A stretch of DNA of 64,000 nt, taken from positions 266,001 to 330,000 of the forward strand of contig NZ_JARGCS010000047.1 in NCBI RefSeq assembly GCF_029193575.1. The letters are read 5' to 3'. The notes below the pieces were generated by a model. That model made no database searches. It was not told where the DNA came from and saw only the letters and a list, made by a program, of their open reading frames with translations. The first letter of the stretch is position 1. Every line of letters begins with the position of its first letter. Shown here piece by piece: positions 43,990 to 53,317 of the stretch. The DNA is from Pseudomonas entomophila (GTDB lineage Bacteria > Pseudomonadota > Gammaproteobacteria > Pseudomonadales > Pseudomonadaceae). Both the position numbers and the translations under genes were made by a program.

Positions 43990-44784
43990 TTATCGCTCCT
44001 GCCCCGCCAGGCTGGCGGCATGTTCGGCGGCCCGCCCGCGCGGGCCGTGGAAGTAGTCGTGGATCCAGGGGTCGTCGGTGCGCTCGACCTCGGCCAGCGG
44101 CCCGGCCACCAGCACCTTCTTCTGCGACAGCACCGCCACCCGGTCGGTGATGGTGTAGAGGGTGTCCAGGTCGTGGGTGATGAGGAACACCGACAGGCCC
44201 AAGGCATCGCGCAGGGTGAGAATCAATTGGTCGAAGGCGGCGGCGCCGATGGGGTCGAGGCCGGCGGTGGGCTCGTCGAGGAACAGGATGTCCGGGTCCA
44301 GTGCCAGGGCGCGCGCCAGGGCGGCGCGCTTGATCATGCCGCCGGACAGCGACGCCGGGTACTTCTCGGCGGCGCTGATCGGCAAGCCGGCCAGGGCCAG
44401 CTTGACCCCGGCCAGGTGCTCGGCATCGGCGCGTGACAGCCCGGCGTGCTCGATCAACGGCAGGGCGACGTTCTCGGTGATGGTCAGCGACGAGAACAGC
44501 GCGCCCTTCTGGAACAGCACGCCGAAGCGCCGCTCCACCTGCGAGCGCTGCTCGTTGTCCAGGCGTGCCAGGTCCTCGCCGAATACCTTCACCTGCCCTT
44601 CGTTGGGCCGACGCAGGCCGACGATGCTGCGCAGCAGCACTGACTTGCCGCTGCCCGAGCCGCCGACCACGGCGAGGATCTCGCCCTTGTACAGGTCCAG
44701 GTCGAGGTGCTCGTGCACGCTCTGGCTGCCGAAGCGGTTGCAGACGCCCCGGGCCTCGATCACCGCCTCGGGTTGCCCGCTCAC
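43990..44784 (-). CDS. MlaF-like ABC transporter ATPase
   Basis: 264 residues from GTG 44784, which overlaps the stop of the permease gene (GTGA). Walker A GGSGSGKSVLLRSI, signature LSGGMIKRAALARAL, Walker B DILFLDEPTAGLDP and switch histidine ITHDLDTL. The pattern LSGGM-K-R is typical of the Mla/Mkl subfamily. It should power the STAS-MlaE permease encoded just upstream. Confidence 0.94.
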   Translation of the reverse strand: MSGQPEAVIEARGVCNRFGSQSVHEHLDLDLYKGEILAVVGGSGSGKSVLLRSIVGLRRPNEGQVKVFGEDLARLDNEQRSQVERRFGVLFQKGALFSSLTITENVALPLIEHAGLSRADAEHLAGVKLALAGLPISAAEKYPASLSGGMIKRAALARALALDPDILFLDEPTAGLDPIGAAAFDQLILTLRDALGLSVFLITHDLDTLYTITDRVAVLSQKKVLVAGPLAEVERTDDPWIHDYFHGPRGRAAEHAASLAGQER

Positions 44785-45902
44785 CAGCCCATCTCCATGA
44801 AGAACAGCGCGGCCACGGCATCCAGCACGATGACCACGAAGATCGACTGCACCACGCTGGAGGTGGTGTGCGCCCCCACCGACTCGGCGCTGCCGCTGAC
44901 CTTGAAGCCTTCCAGGCAGCCGATGGCGGCGATCAGGAAAGCGAAGAACGGCGCCTTGGCCAGCCCTACCAGGAAGTGCTGCACACCGATGTCGCTCTGC
45001 AGCAGCGAGAGGAACATCGCCGGCGGGATGTCCAGCGACAGCGCGCACACCACCGCGCCGCCGACGATGCCGCAGAGCATCGCCACGAAGGTCAGCAGCG
45101 GCAGGGCGATCAGCAGCGCCAGCACGCGCGGCACCACCAGCAGTTCGATGGGGTTCAGGCCCAGGGTGCGGATGGCGTCGATCTCTTCGTTGGCCTTCAT
45201 CGAGCCGATCTGCGCGGTGAAGGCGCTGGCGGTGCGGCCGGCCATGAGGATGGCGGTGAGCAGCACGGCGAACTCACGCAGGAAGGAAAACGCCACCAGG
45301 TCGACGGTGAAGATCGTCGCGCCGAAGTCGGCCAGCACCGTGGCGCCGAGAAAGGCCACCACCGCGCCGACCAGGAAGGTCAGCAGGGCGACGATAGGGG
45401 CGGCGTCCAGGCCGGTCTGCTCGATGTGCGCGACCACCGGGGTGACGCGCCAGCGCTGCGGTTGCAGGGCGCGGCGCGCCAAGGTGGCGATGATCAGGCC
45501 GACGAAGCCGAGCAGTTGCCGGGTGTCCTGCCAGAGGGTGTCGACGGCGCGGCCGATGCGTTCGAGCAGTTGCAGCAGCACCGGGCGCTCGGCTTCCTTG
45601 ACCGGGATGCAGTAGTCCTGCAGCGAGCAGTACACGGTCTTGAGCAGGGCGCGGCTGGCGTCGGGAAGCTCGCCGGTGCAGTGCGACAGGCGCTCGGCGC
45701 CCAGCAGTTCGGCCAGCAGCGAGGCGCCGGCGGTGTCCAGGCGGCCTAGCTGGCTGAGGTCGGCGATGGCGTCGTCGCCGTACTGCGTGCGCAGGCGCTC
45801 GCTGTCGCGCTTGAGGCGGGTGTAGTGGGCCAGGGTCCAGTCGCCAGCGATGCGCAGGCAGGGCGGCTGCTGGCGGGTGTCGAGGGTGGCGCTGGGCTCC
45901 AT
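44781..45902 (-). CDS. STAS-MlaE fused ABC permease
   Basis: 373 residues. Residues 1-100 form a STAS domain (PPCLRIAGDWTLAHYTRL, DAIADLSQLGRLDTAGASLLAELL), equivalent to MlaB, and residues 130-373 the MlaE permease (FVGLIIATL, REFAVLLTAILMAGRTASAFTAQIGSMKANEEIDAIRTLGLNPIELLVVPRVLALLIALPLLT). In the canonical mla operon these are separate proteins. First gene of the operon with ATPase, MCE protein and lipoprotein; the genes overlap or nearly touch, so it acts as one lipid-transport machine. Direction and lipid are unknown. Confidence 0.94.
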   Translation of the reverse strand: MEPSATLDTRQQPPCLRIAGDWTLAHYTRLKRDSERLRTQYGDDAIADLSQLGRLDTAGASLLAELLGAERLSHCTGELPDASRALLKTVYCSLQDYCIPVKEAERPVLLQLLERIGRAVDTLWQDTRQLLGFVGLIIATLARRALQPQRWRVTPVVAHIEQTGLDAAPIVALLTFLVGAVVAFLGATVLADFGATIFTVDLVAFSFLREFAVLLTAILMAGRTASAFTAQIGSMKANEEIDAIRTLGLNPIELLVVPRVLALLIALPLLTFVAMLCGIVGGAVVCALSLDIPPAMFLSLLQSDIGVQHFLVGLAKAPFFAFLIAAIGCLEGFKVSGSAESVGAHTTSSVVQSIFVVIVLDAVAALFFMEMGW

Positions 45903-45965
45903 GCTTCTGACTCGGCGCGGGGGCGGTGGGTCAGATCATAGCCTGTTGCGGCGGCGATGGCCTCA

Positions 45966-45986
45966 ATCGCGGGGCAAGCCCGCGAT
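45966..45986. repeat. Single REP hairpin
   Basis: ATCGCGGG (45966-45973) and CCCGCGAT (45979-45986) around GCAAG, between the MCE operon and the DUF5924 gene, both on the minus strand. Confidence 0.75.
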
Positions 45987-46009
45987 GGCGGCGACGCGGC
46001 GCCGAACCC

Positions 46010-47032
46010 TCACCCCGCCGGCGCATCCTCCACCACCTTGAAGCGCAACACCCCGATCACCTGGCCGTCCTCGGTCAACACTCGCACCTGCCACTTGCCC
46101 ACCGGGTTCGGCGGGAAGTTCTGCTTGTGGGTCCAGGCCCGGTAGCCTTCCTTGCGTCCGCCATGAATGTCCAGGGCGATGCGGTCGACCTCTTTGCCGT
46201 CCTGCTGCCACACGTGGTAGATGCGCTCGTTCAGGCCGCGTGGCGCGTTGATCGCGGTGTAGGCGTACAGGCCGCTGCTGCGGATGCGGCTGGCGGCGAT
46301 CTCATCCAGCGACTCGCCCGGCTGGCGGTTCAGCACCTCGGTGCTCACCGCCACCTCGGTCATCCACAGGGTCGCGGGCGGTACCCACGAGCGCAGCAGC
46401 CAACCCCCGCCGCCGATCGCCAGGGTCACCAGCACCAGGGCCACGCCGCGGCGCCAGGTGTTGATCGGGAAGCTAGTGGCCAGGCTCGGGAACGACAGCA
46501 GCATGGCCGCGACCAGCGCCAGCTTGAAGCTTTGCGCGGTGGTCAGGTGCAGGATGATCGGCAGTGCGGTGAGCAGCGCGGCGAACAGGGTCAGGGTGTG
46601 CAGCGCCAGGAACAGCCAGCGCCGTGGGGCCAGCCACTTGTAGTACAGCGGGTCGACGATGGAGATCAGGCCGGCGGCGCCGAGCAGGCCGGTGAACACC
46701 AGTTGGCCGCTGTTCCAGGTGGTGGTGATGAAGAAGAACGGCAGGACGAAGAACAGGCTCTCCTGGTGGATCATCTGCGTCGCGTAGCGCAGCAGTGGCT
46801 GCGGGATCTCGCGCTTGAAGGTGCGCGCGAACAGGCCGGTGAGCGCGTTCTCGAACATCAGCCAGACCCAGCTGACCAGCATCAGGATGGCGATCCAGCT
46901 GGCCAGGCCCGCTTGGCGGTCGACCAGGATGAAGCTGCCGATGCCGGAAAGGAAACCGCAGAGGGCGATGACGCCGGGGTAGCGCTTGAGCAGTTCGATC
47001 ACGCGCTGGACGATGTGGGGTATGGGGGGCAT
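46010..47032 (-). CDS. DUF5924/DUF2914 membrane protein
   Basis: 340 residues from ATG 47032. The N-terminal two-thirds contains about seven membrane helices (IALCGFLSGIGSFILVD, IAILMLVSWVWLMFENALTGLFA, FFVLPFFFITTTWNSGQLVF). The last 100 residues form a soluble domain (NERIYHVWQQDGKEVDRIALDIHGGRKEGYRAWTHKQ, GKWQVRVLTEDGQVIGVLRFKV) typical of DUF2914. The membrane part matches DUF5924. Function unknown; the C-terminal domain looks like a small beta-sandwich on the outside of the inner membrane. Confidence 0.85.
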   Translation of the reverse strand: MPPIPHIVQRVIELLKRYPGVIALCGFLSGIGSFILVDRQAGLASWIAILMLVSWVWLMFENALTGLFARTFKREIPQPLLRYATQMIHQESLFFVLPFFFITTTWNSGQLVFTGLLGAAGLISIVDPLYYKWLAPRRWLFLALHTLTLFAALLTALPIILHLTTAQSFKLALVAAMLLSFPSLATSFPINTWRRGVALVLVTLAIGGGGWLLRSWVPPATLWMTEVAVSTEVLNRQPGESLDEIAASRIRSSGLYAYTAINAPRGLNERIYHVWQQDGKEVDRIALDIHGGRKEGYRAWTHKQNFPPNPVGKWQVRVLTEDGQVIGVLRFKVVEDAPAG

Positions 47033-47103
47033 GGGTATACGACAGGGGGAGATGGGAGTGACGGTACTGCCCCGCGATAGGGCCCGCACAGGATACCGCC
47101 GAA

Positions 47104-48495
47104 TCAGGCCTCGCGTGTAGCGCCGCTGGCGCGACGGCGGCGCAGCAGACCGACGGCGAGGCTCAGCCCGAGCACCAGGGCCACCAACCCGTACAGTTCG
47201 TCATAACCCAGCAGTGGCTGCTCGATGCGCAGGTAGCCCGGTTCCTTGAGCAGCGCGCGCAGGGCCTCGTTGGCCTGCTTCAGGCTGACCTGGCGCAGCT
47301 TGCGGATCGGGTCGGTGAAGGCGCCCTCGCTGTAGTCGTTCAACGCCCCCCAGTAGTAGTCGGCCAAGGCGCTGTTGCCCTGGGTGGTCCAGCTTTCCCG
47401 GGCGATGGCCGCCTCCTTCAGGCGGGCGAAGGTGTCCGGGTCCAGGCCGTGCTTCTTCAGGTGTTCGAACAGCTGCTGCAGCACCTTGACCGCCTCGTCC
47501 ACGTCGCCACGCTCCAGGTCGGCGTTGAGGCTGAGCATGCCGCTGTCGCCGAAGCTTTCGCGCAGCGCCGAGGGGCCGTAGGACAAGCCGTGGCGCAGGC
47601 GCAGCTGGTCGTACAGCGCCCAGTCGAGGTAGCGCGACAGCAGCTCCAGGGTCTGGTCGTGGCCCTCCTCCAGCACCGGCTCGATGAACAGCCAGTGCAG
47701 CTTGACGTTGTCGCCCAGCCAGCCGCGGGTCAGGTCGCGGCGCTGTTCGGCCTGCTGGGTGATGCTTTCCAGGTTGCGCCGCTCGCCCGGCTCGGTGGCC
47801 GGCAGCTCGCCGTAGGTGCGTTCCAGGTACGCCGGCAGCAGGCGGTCGAGACCGCCGACGACGATCAGGCTCATGTTGTTGGCGGCATAGAAGTGCTCGC
47901 GCAGGGCCTTGACCTGGGCCAGGCTCATGTCGTCGATGTCCGAGCGTTCCGGGCACTTCAGGCCCAGCTCCACCGCCAGTTGGTCGCTGGCGCGGTGGCC
48001 GATGTCCTGGCGGTCGAGCCAGCGTTGCAGGTGGCCGTAGTGGCCGCCGTCCTCGCGTTCGATGATCTTCTTCGCGGTGGCCAGGGCCTTTTTGTCGATG
48101 CGCGTGTCGCGCACCGCGGCCAGCAGCAGGTCGAGGGCCTTGCGCTGGTTGCGTGCCGGGGCCTCGATGACGAAGGTGGTGTCGGCGCCGCTGGTGTAGG
48201 CGTTCCACTCCCCGCCCAGGGCTTGCATGCGCTCCTCCAGGCCGCCCTCGCCGGTGTCGTCGATGCCGCTGAACAGCAGGTGTTCGAGCAGGTGCGGCAG
48301 CTCGCGCTGGTCGCAGTCGAAGTCGTCCAGGCCTACGCCCACCACCAGGCGGATCGACACATGGTCACGCTCGTAGCCGGACTTGAGGATCACCTGCAAG
48401 CCATTGGGCAGCAGGTAGCCTTCGACCCGCGAGCGGTCGAGGGCCAGCGAAGGCAGGCTGCACAGCAGAAGGCAAATGAACGTCAGGCAACGCAT
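47104..48495 (-). CDS. M16-family zinc peptidase with C-terminal anchor
   Basis: 463 residues from ATG 48495. Signal peptide MRCLTFICLLLCSLPSLA, then one M16 peptidase unit with the inverted zinc motif HLLEH (H68, E71, H72) and the characteristic ...TSGADTTFVIEA and LREHFYAANNMSLIVVGGL of the second half. A C-terminal membrane helix (about 435-455, GLVALVLGLSLAVGLL) is followed by basic residues, so the protease is anchored facing the periplasm. Upstream reading in this frame is not coding. Substrate unknown. Confidence 0.9.
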   Translation of the reverse strand: MRCLTFICLLLCSLPSLALDRSRVEGYLLPNGLQVILKSGYERDHVSIRLVVGVGLDDFDCDQRELPHLLEHLLFSGIDDTGEGGLEERMQALGGEWNAYTSGADTTFVIEAPARNQRKALDLLLAAVRDTRIDKKALATAKKIIEREDGGHYGHLQRWLDRQDIGHRASDQLAVELGLKCPERSDIDDMSLAQVKALREHFYAANNMSLIVVGGLDRLLPAYLERTYGELPATEPGERRNLESITQQAEQRRDLTRGWLGDNVKLHWLFIEPVLEEGHDQTLELLSRYLDWALYDQLRLRHGLSYGPSALRESFGDSGMLSLNADLERGDVDEAVKVLQQLFEHLKKHGLDPDTFARLKEAAIARESWTTQGNSALADYYWGALNDYSEGAFTDPIRKLRQVSLKQANEALRALLKEPGYLRIEQPLLGYDELYGLVALVLGLSLAVGLLRRRRASGATREA

Positions 48496-48530
48496 GGGCG
48501 AGCTTCCGGGCGGTCTTGGGTGGTGGCGCG

Positions 48531-50189
48531 TCAGGGCAGGCGAGCTTCGTCCGGCACGCTGTCGAGCATCAGCCCACCGGTATCGGAGCCGCCCAGTACC
48601 ACATAGGCACTGCTGCAGAACAAAGAGTTCAACCGCTTCATGTCGGCGATCAGCTCCAAGTGTAGCGAACTGGTTTCGATACTCTGCACCACTTTGCGTT
48701 GCAAACGGCTGACATGGGCGTGGGCCAGGCGCCGCTCCTGGGCGCGGAAGCGGCGCTTCTCGCGCAGCAGCAGGTGGGCGCTTTGCGGGTCGGCGCTGAG
48801 AAACACCGACAGGCCCAGGCGCAGGTTGGCCAGCAATTGCTCTTGCAGGCCGGTCAGCTCCTCGAGGCCGACCTGGGAGAACTCGCGGCGTTGCGAGGTC
48901 TTCTGTTGCTGCACCTTGCGCAGCATGCGTTCGATAAGGTCGCTGGCCAGCTTGAGGTTGATCGCCAGCTCGATGATTTCGGCCCAGCGGCGGTTTTCCG
49001 GGTCGCTGAGGTCTTCGCGCGACATCTGCGCCAGGTACAGCTTGATCGCGCTGTACAGCGCCTCGGCGTCTTCGCCCAGCGCCCGTACCTGCTGCGGCAG
49101 GGCGGTCTGGGTGCCGCGCAGGGCGCCGAGCATGGCTTCGAGCAGGCTGTCGACGATATCGCCCAGGCGCAGGGTTTCGCGCGCGGCGTTGGCCAGCGCC
49201 AGGCTCGGCGTGGCGAGGGCGGAAGGGTCCAGGTGGCGTGGCTTGACCTGGCCGTTGCCGTTCTCGCGCTCTGGCAGCAGGGTGTTGCAGACCCGCCCCA
49301 TGAGCTTGACCGTGGGCAGCATCACCAGGCAACGCAGGGTGTTGTAGAGCAGGTGGAAGCCGATCACCAGCTCCTGCGGGCTGAAACTCAGCGCGTCCAT
49401 CCACTCCACCAGCGGGTGCAGCACCGGGATGATCAACACCAGGCCGATCAGCTTGTACAGCAGGCTGCCGAGTGCCACGCGGCGGCCTGCGGCGTTCTGC
49501 ATGCTGGTGCTGATGAACGCCAGCAGGCCGCTGCCGATGTTGGCGCCGACCACCAGGCCGATGGCCACCGGCAGGCTGATCACCTCGGCACCGGCCAGGG
49601 TGGCGGTGAGCAGCACGGCCGCGAGGCTGGAGTAGGAAATCATGGCGAACAGCGCGCCGACCAAGGCGTCGAGGAGGATGTCACCGGTCAACGAGGCGAA
49701 CAGCACCTTCACGCCCTGGGCGTGGGTGATCGGCGCGGCGGCCTGCACGATCAGCTCCAGGGCCAGGATGATCAAGCCCAGGCCGATGGCCACGCGGCCC
49801 ATCTGGCCAAGGCGGGTCTGCTTGCGCGAGAGGAAGAAGATCACCCCGATGAACACCAGCAGCGGTGACAGCCACGAAAGGTCGAAGGTCAGCACCCGGG
49901 CCATCAGCGCGGTGCCGACGTCGGCGCCGAGCATGATCGCCAGGGCCGGGGTCATGGCCATCAGGCCCTGGCCGACGAACGAGGTGACCAGCATGGCGGT
50001 GGCGTTGCTGCTTTGCACCATGGCCGTGACGAGAATGCCGGCGACGAACGCCAGTGGCCGGCGGTTCATGTTCTGGCTGAGTACCCGGCGCAGGTTCGAG
50101 CCATACACCCGCAGGATGCCGGTGCGCACGATGTGCGTGCCCCACACCAGCAACGCCACGGCGGAGAGCAGGTTGAGCAGGGTGAGCAT
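48531..50189 (-). CDS. Na/Pi cotransporter family protein (NptA/YjbB-like)
   Basis: 552 residues from ATG 50189 (AAGGGGG about nine bases upstream). The membrane half has two repeated Na/Pi motifs (GILVTAMVQSSNATAMLVTSFVGQG, and GALFAMISYSSLAAVLLTATLAG), and residues about 340-530 form a cytoplasmic PhoU-like helical domain (LRLGDIVDSLLEAMLGALR, ALYSAIKLYLAQMS). Probably a sodium-linked phosphate exporter or importer regulated through its PhoU-like part. It lies 35 bp upstream of the M16 gene on the same strand. Confidence 0.9.
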   Translation of the reverse strand: MLTLLNLLSAVALLVWGTHIVRTGILRVYGSNLRRVLSQNMNRRPLAFVAGILVTAMVQSSNATAMLVTSFVGQGLMAMTPALAIMLGADVGTALMARVLTFDLSWLSPLLVFIGVIFFLSRKQTRLGQMGRVAIGLGLIILALELIVQAAAPITHAQGVKVLFASLTGDILLDALVGALFAMISYSSLAAVLLTATLAGAEVISLPVAIGLVVGANIGSGLLAFISTSMQNAAGRRVALGSLLYKLIGLVLIIPVLHPLVEWMDALSFSPQELVIGFHLLYNTLRCLVMLPTVKLMGRVCNTLLPERENGNGQVKPRHLDPSALATPSLALANAARETLRLGDIVDSLLEAMLGALRGTQTALPQQVRALGEDAEALYSAIKLYLAQMSREDLSDPENRRWAEIIELAINLKLASDLIERMLRKVQQQKTSQRREFSQVGLEELTGLQEQLLANLRLGLSVFLSADPQSAHLLLREKRRFRAQERRLAHAHVSRLQRKVVQSIETSSLHLELIADMKRLNSLFCSSAYVVLGGSDTGGLMLDSVPDEARLP

Positions 50190-50376
50190 GGTCGAGACCC
50201 CCTTGTTGCCGTGCCCCATGCGGGGCCAATGGGTGAAGCCGTGAGCCTGGCCCGGGGGTGGGCGGTTTTCTCAGTGCTCACTGAAGCTTTAGTTGGTTTG
50301 CGCGGTTGTCGCCAGCTTGGCATGGCGGGCATTTATTTGAAACATTTCTGTCATAAATGCCAGCGTTGTTCATTCG

Positions 50377-50393
50377 GGCCCTATCGCGGGGCC
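50377..50393. repeat. Single REP-like palindrome
   Basis: GGCCCTATCGCGGGGCC, a short GGCCC/GGGCC hairpin carrying the REP core TATCGCGGGGC, between the TerC terminator and the phosphate transporter promoter region. Confidence 0.6.
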
Positions 50394-50405
50394 GTCACAG
50401 ACAAA

Positions 50406-50431
50406 CGAAAAAGGCCCCGAAGGGCCCTTTC
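50406..50431 (-). terminator. Rho-independent terminator of the TerC gene
   Basis: On the minus strand AAAGGGCCC pairs with GGGGCCTTT (one mismatch) and is followed by TTTTTCG. It begins 17 bp after the terC stop. Confidence 0.82.
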
Positions 50432-50447
50432 CACACGCTACCTGGTC

Positions 50448-51218
50448 TTACTGACCCGGAATGTCCTTGCGCAGTTTCACCGGATCGTGCTCCTTGCCTT
50501 CCTTGCGCGCCAGCGCCGTGCGCATGCGGATGTTGATCGCCTCCACCGCCAGCGAGAACGCCATGGCGAAGTACACGTAGCCCTTCGGCACATGCACGTC
50601 GAACGCCTCGGCGATCAGCACGGTGCCGACCACGATCAGGAACGACAGCGCCAGCATCTTCAGCGACGGGTGCTTGTCGATGAAATCGCTGATGGTGCCC
50701 GCGCAGAGCATCATCACCAGCACCGCGACGATGATCGCCGCCACCATCACCGGCACATGGGAGACCATGCCCACCGCGGTGATCACCGAGTCCAGCGAGA
50801 ACACGATGTCGATGATGGCGATCTGGATGATGGTGTAGAAGAACTTGCCACCCGCGCCCTTCGGCTCGTCCTGGCTTTCGTCCTCGCCTTCCAGGCCGTG
50901 GTAGATCTCTTGCGAGCTTTTCCACAGCAGGAACAGGCCGCCGAAGAACAGGATCAGGTCGCGCCCGGAGATGCCCTGGCCGAACACCACGAACAGGTCG
51001 GCGGTCAGGCGCATGACCCAGGTGATCGACAGCAACAGCAGGATGCGTGTGACCATCGCCAGCGCCAGGCCGAAGATCCGCGTGCGCGGTTGCAGGTGCT
51101 TGGGCATGCGGCTGACCAGGATCGAGATCATGATGATGTTGTCGATCCCGAGCACGATCTCAAGCGCGGTGAGGGTGAAAAAGGCAACCCAGATTTCCGG
51201 GCTGGTCAGCCATTCCAT
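50448..51218 (-). CDS. TerC-family membrane protein
   Basis: 256 residues, seven membrane helices. The TerC signature of acidic residues inside helices is present: TALEIVLGIDNIIMISIL and its repeat QIAIIDIVFSLDSVITAVGM, both carrying conserved Asp residues likely to bind a divalent cation (TerC-family proteins are linked to manganese export and tellurite resistance). It lies 69 bp downstream of the citrate transporter gene on the same strand. The ion is not known from sequence. Confidence 0.9.
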   Translation of the reverse strand: MEWLTSPEIWVAFFTLTALEIVLGIDNIIMISILVSRMPKHLQPRTRIFGLALAMVTRILLLLSITWVMRLTADLFVVFGQGISGRDLILFFGGLFLLWKSSQEIYHGLEGEDESQDEPKGAGGKFFYTIIQIAIIDIVFSLDSVITAVGMVSHVPVMVAAIIVAVLVMMLCAGTISDFIDKHPSLKMLALSFLIVVGTVLIAEAFDVHVPKGYVYFAMAFSLAVEAINIRMRTALARKEGKEHDPVKLRKDIPGQ

Positions 51219-51287
51219 GTGTATTCCTTCGAACGATAAAGGCGATGCGCCCGGGCGAAGGGCGCATCGCGGTGGGATGCTCTGCTG

Positions 51288-52595
51288 TTACAGACTGCTG
51301 AACAACGGGAAAATACCCATCAGCAGCGCGGCGAGCATTATGCACAGGCACACCAGCACTGCCCACTTGAGGGTGAAGCGCTGGTGATCGCCAAATTCGA
51401 TACCGGCCAGGGCCACCAGCAGGTAGGTGGAGGGTACCAGCGGGCTGAGCAGGTGTACCGGCTGCCCGACGATCGACGCACGGGCCATTTCCACCGGGCT
51501 GATGCCGTAGTGGCTAGCGGCTTCCGACAGCACCGGCAGCACGCCGTAGTAGAAAGCGTCGTTGGACATGAAGAAGGTGAACGGCATGCTGACGATCGCA
51601 GTGATGACCGCCAGGTACGGGCCGAGCGCCTCCGGGATCACCGCCAGCAGGCTCTTGGACATCGCCTCGACCATGCCGGTGCCCGACAGGATGCCGGTGA
51701 AGATGCCCGCGGCGAAGATCAGCCCGGTCACCGCCAGCACGCTGCCGGCGTGGGCGGCGATGCGGTCCTTCTGCTGTTGCAGGCAGGGGTAGTTGATGAT
51801 CATGGCGATGCTGAAGGCGATCATGAACAGCACCGGCAGCGGCAGCGCACCGGCGATCAGCGCGGCCATCAGCGCGGCGGTCAGTGCGCCGTTGAACCAG
51901 ATCAGCTTCGGCCGGCGCGCTTCGGGGAACTGCGACACGCTGATTTCACTGTGGTCGATGTCGTCGGTGGGCAGGTGCAGTTCGCCCAGGCGGGCACGTT
52001 CACGCTTGCCGTACACATAGGCGATGGCGAGGATCGCCAGCACGCCGAAGGCCATGGCCGGGATCATCGGCACGAAGATGTCCGACGGGTCCACGTGCAA
52101 AGCGCTGGCGGCGCGGGCGGTGGGGCCGCCCCAGGGGGTCATGTTCATCACGCCGCCGGCGAGGATGATCAGGCCGGCCATGATCCGCGGGCTCATGCCC
52201 AGGCGGCTGTACAGCGGCAGCATGGCGGCGCAGCAGATCATGTAGGTGGTGGCGCCGTCACCGTCGAGCGAGACCACCAGGGCCAGCACCGCGGTGCCGA
52301 CCGACACCTTCAGCGGGTCGCCCTTGACCAGCTTGAGGATCTTGCGCACGGCCGGGTCGAACAGGCCGGAGTCGATCATCAGGGCGAAGTAGAGAATGGC
52401 GAACATCAGCATCACGCCGGTGGGCGCGAGCTTGCTGATGCCTTCGAGCATCATCGGGCCGATCTTGCTGTAGAAGCCCCCGAACAGGGCGAACAGGATC
52501 GGCACCAGAATCAGGGCGATCAAGGCCGAAAGGCGCTTGGTCATGATCAGGTACATGAACGAGATGACCATGGCAAAGCCAAGGAAAGTCAGCAT
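51288..52595 (-). CDS. Citrate:metal/proton symporter, CitMHS family
   Basis: 435 residues with twelve membrane helices. Family stretches: MLTFLGFAMVISFMYLIMTKRLS at the start, SLDGDGATTYMICCAAMLPLY, GGVMNMTPWGGPTARAASAL and SGTGMVEAMSKSLLAVIPE, ending FTFFMSNDAFYYGVLPVLSEAA. CitMHS proteins take up citrate complexed with Mg2+ or Ca2+, or protonated citrate. The 269-bp gap upstream, shared with a divergent GFA gene, should hold its promoter; no regulator site was recognised there. Confidence 0.93.
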   Translation of the reverse strand: MLTFLGFAMVISFMYLIMTKRLSALIALILVPILFALFGGFYSKIGPMMLEGISKLAPTGVMLMFAILYFALMIDSGLFDPAVRKILKLVKGDPLKVSVGTAVLALVVSLDGDGATTYMICCAAMLPLYSRLGMSPRIMAGLIILAGGVMNMTPWGGPTARAASALHVDPSDIFVPMIPAMAFGVLAILAIAYVYGKRERARLGELHLPTDDIDHSEISVSQFPEARRPKLIWFNGALTAALMAALIAGALPLPVLFMIAFSIAMIINYPCLQQQKDRIAAHAGSVLAVTGLIFAAGIFTGILSGTGMVEAMSKSLLAVIPEALGPYLAVITAIVSMPFTFFMSNDAFYYGVLPVLSEAASHYGISPVEMARASIVGQPVHLLSPLVPSTYLLVALAGIEFGDHQRFTLKWAVLVCLCIMLAALLMGIFPLFSSL

Positions 52596-52864
52596 GGCGG
52601 TACTCCAGGCGTGGCGCGGCGAAAGGACGGACGATTCGGGGCGGGTCAGCGCGTCAGGCGCTGCGCGTGGGGTAGCCGGAGGGGGACTGCGGGAAGGCGG
52701 GCACAGGAAAACATCGGTATCACCATTGTTGTTGTTGATTGGGCCGGGCGCGGAAGATTCCGCGTGCCCTGGCTGACCGGTCTGCTGCCGGTAGTGACGC
52801 TATCCTAGGTGGGCAAGCTTTCAGCCAGCTTTCGCCTCGATGAAGGCGACGGGAGGTAGCTCCG

Positions 52865-53266
52865 ATGCTTGAGGTCCATGAAGGGGGGTGTCATTGCGGT
52901 GCACTGCGCTATCGCCTGGAGGGTGGGCTGGCGGATGTCGCCCATTGTCACTGCACGATATGCCGGCGGGTCAGTGGCGGTGTGGTGGTGACCTGGGTCA
53001 CCCTGCCCCGCGAGGGTTTCCGCTGGTTGGCGGGCACGCCGCAGTGCTACGTGGCGCCGGCCAGTTGCAGCCGGTATTTCTGCGGACGCTGTGGGGCGCA
53101 TGTGGCGCTGAGCACGTTGCACAGCCCGGACAGCATCGACGTGACGGTGGCGACGCTGGACCACCCGGAGCAGGTGCGGCCCAACCGGCATATCTGGGTG
53201 GGCAGCCGGTTGCCATGGCTGCACCTGGATGAAGATCTGCCTGGGGAGTTAGGGGAGCGTCTGTGA
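52865..53266 (+). CDS. GFA/CENP-V-family zinc protein
   Basis: 133 residues. The zinc-binding cysteine pattern of the GFA fold is intact: CHC at 9-11 (GGCHCGALRY), CHCTIC near 28-33 and CGRCG near 73-77. Such proteins are annotated as glutathione-dependent formaldehyde-activating enzymes, but most members have no proven activity. GGGAGG precedes the ATG at 52865. Single gene, divergent from the citrate transporter. Confidence 0.9.
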   Translation: MLEVHEGGCHCGALRYRLEGGLADVAHCHCTICRRVSGGVVVTWVTLPREGFRWLAGTPQCYVAPASCSRYFCGRCGAHVALSTLHSPDSIDVTVATLDHPEQVRPNRHIWVGSRLPWLHLDEDLPGELGERL

Positions 53267-53269
53267 TGC

Positions 53270-53303
53270 CCCTATCCTTGAGCGGGCTTGCCCCGCGATA
53301 GGG
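53270..53303. repeat. REP hairpin after the GFA gene
   Basis: CCCTATC (53270-53276) and GATAGGG (53297-53303) flank the REP core GCGGGCTTGCCCCGC, between two convergent genes; it could end transcription in both directions. Confidence 0.7.
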
Positions 53304-53317
53304 CTGGCACAGCCCCA

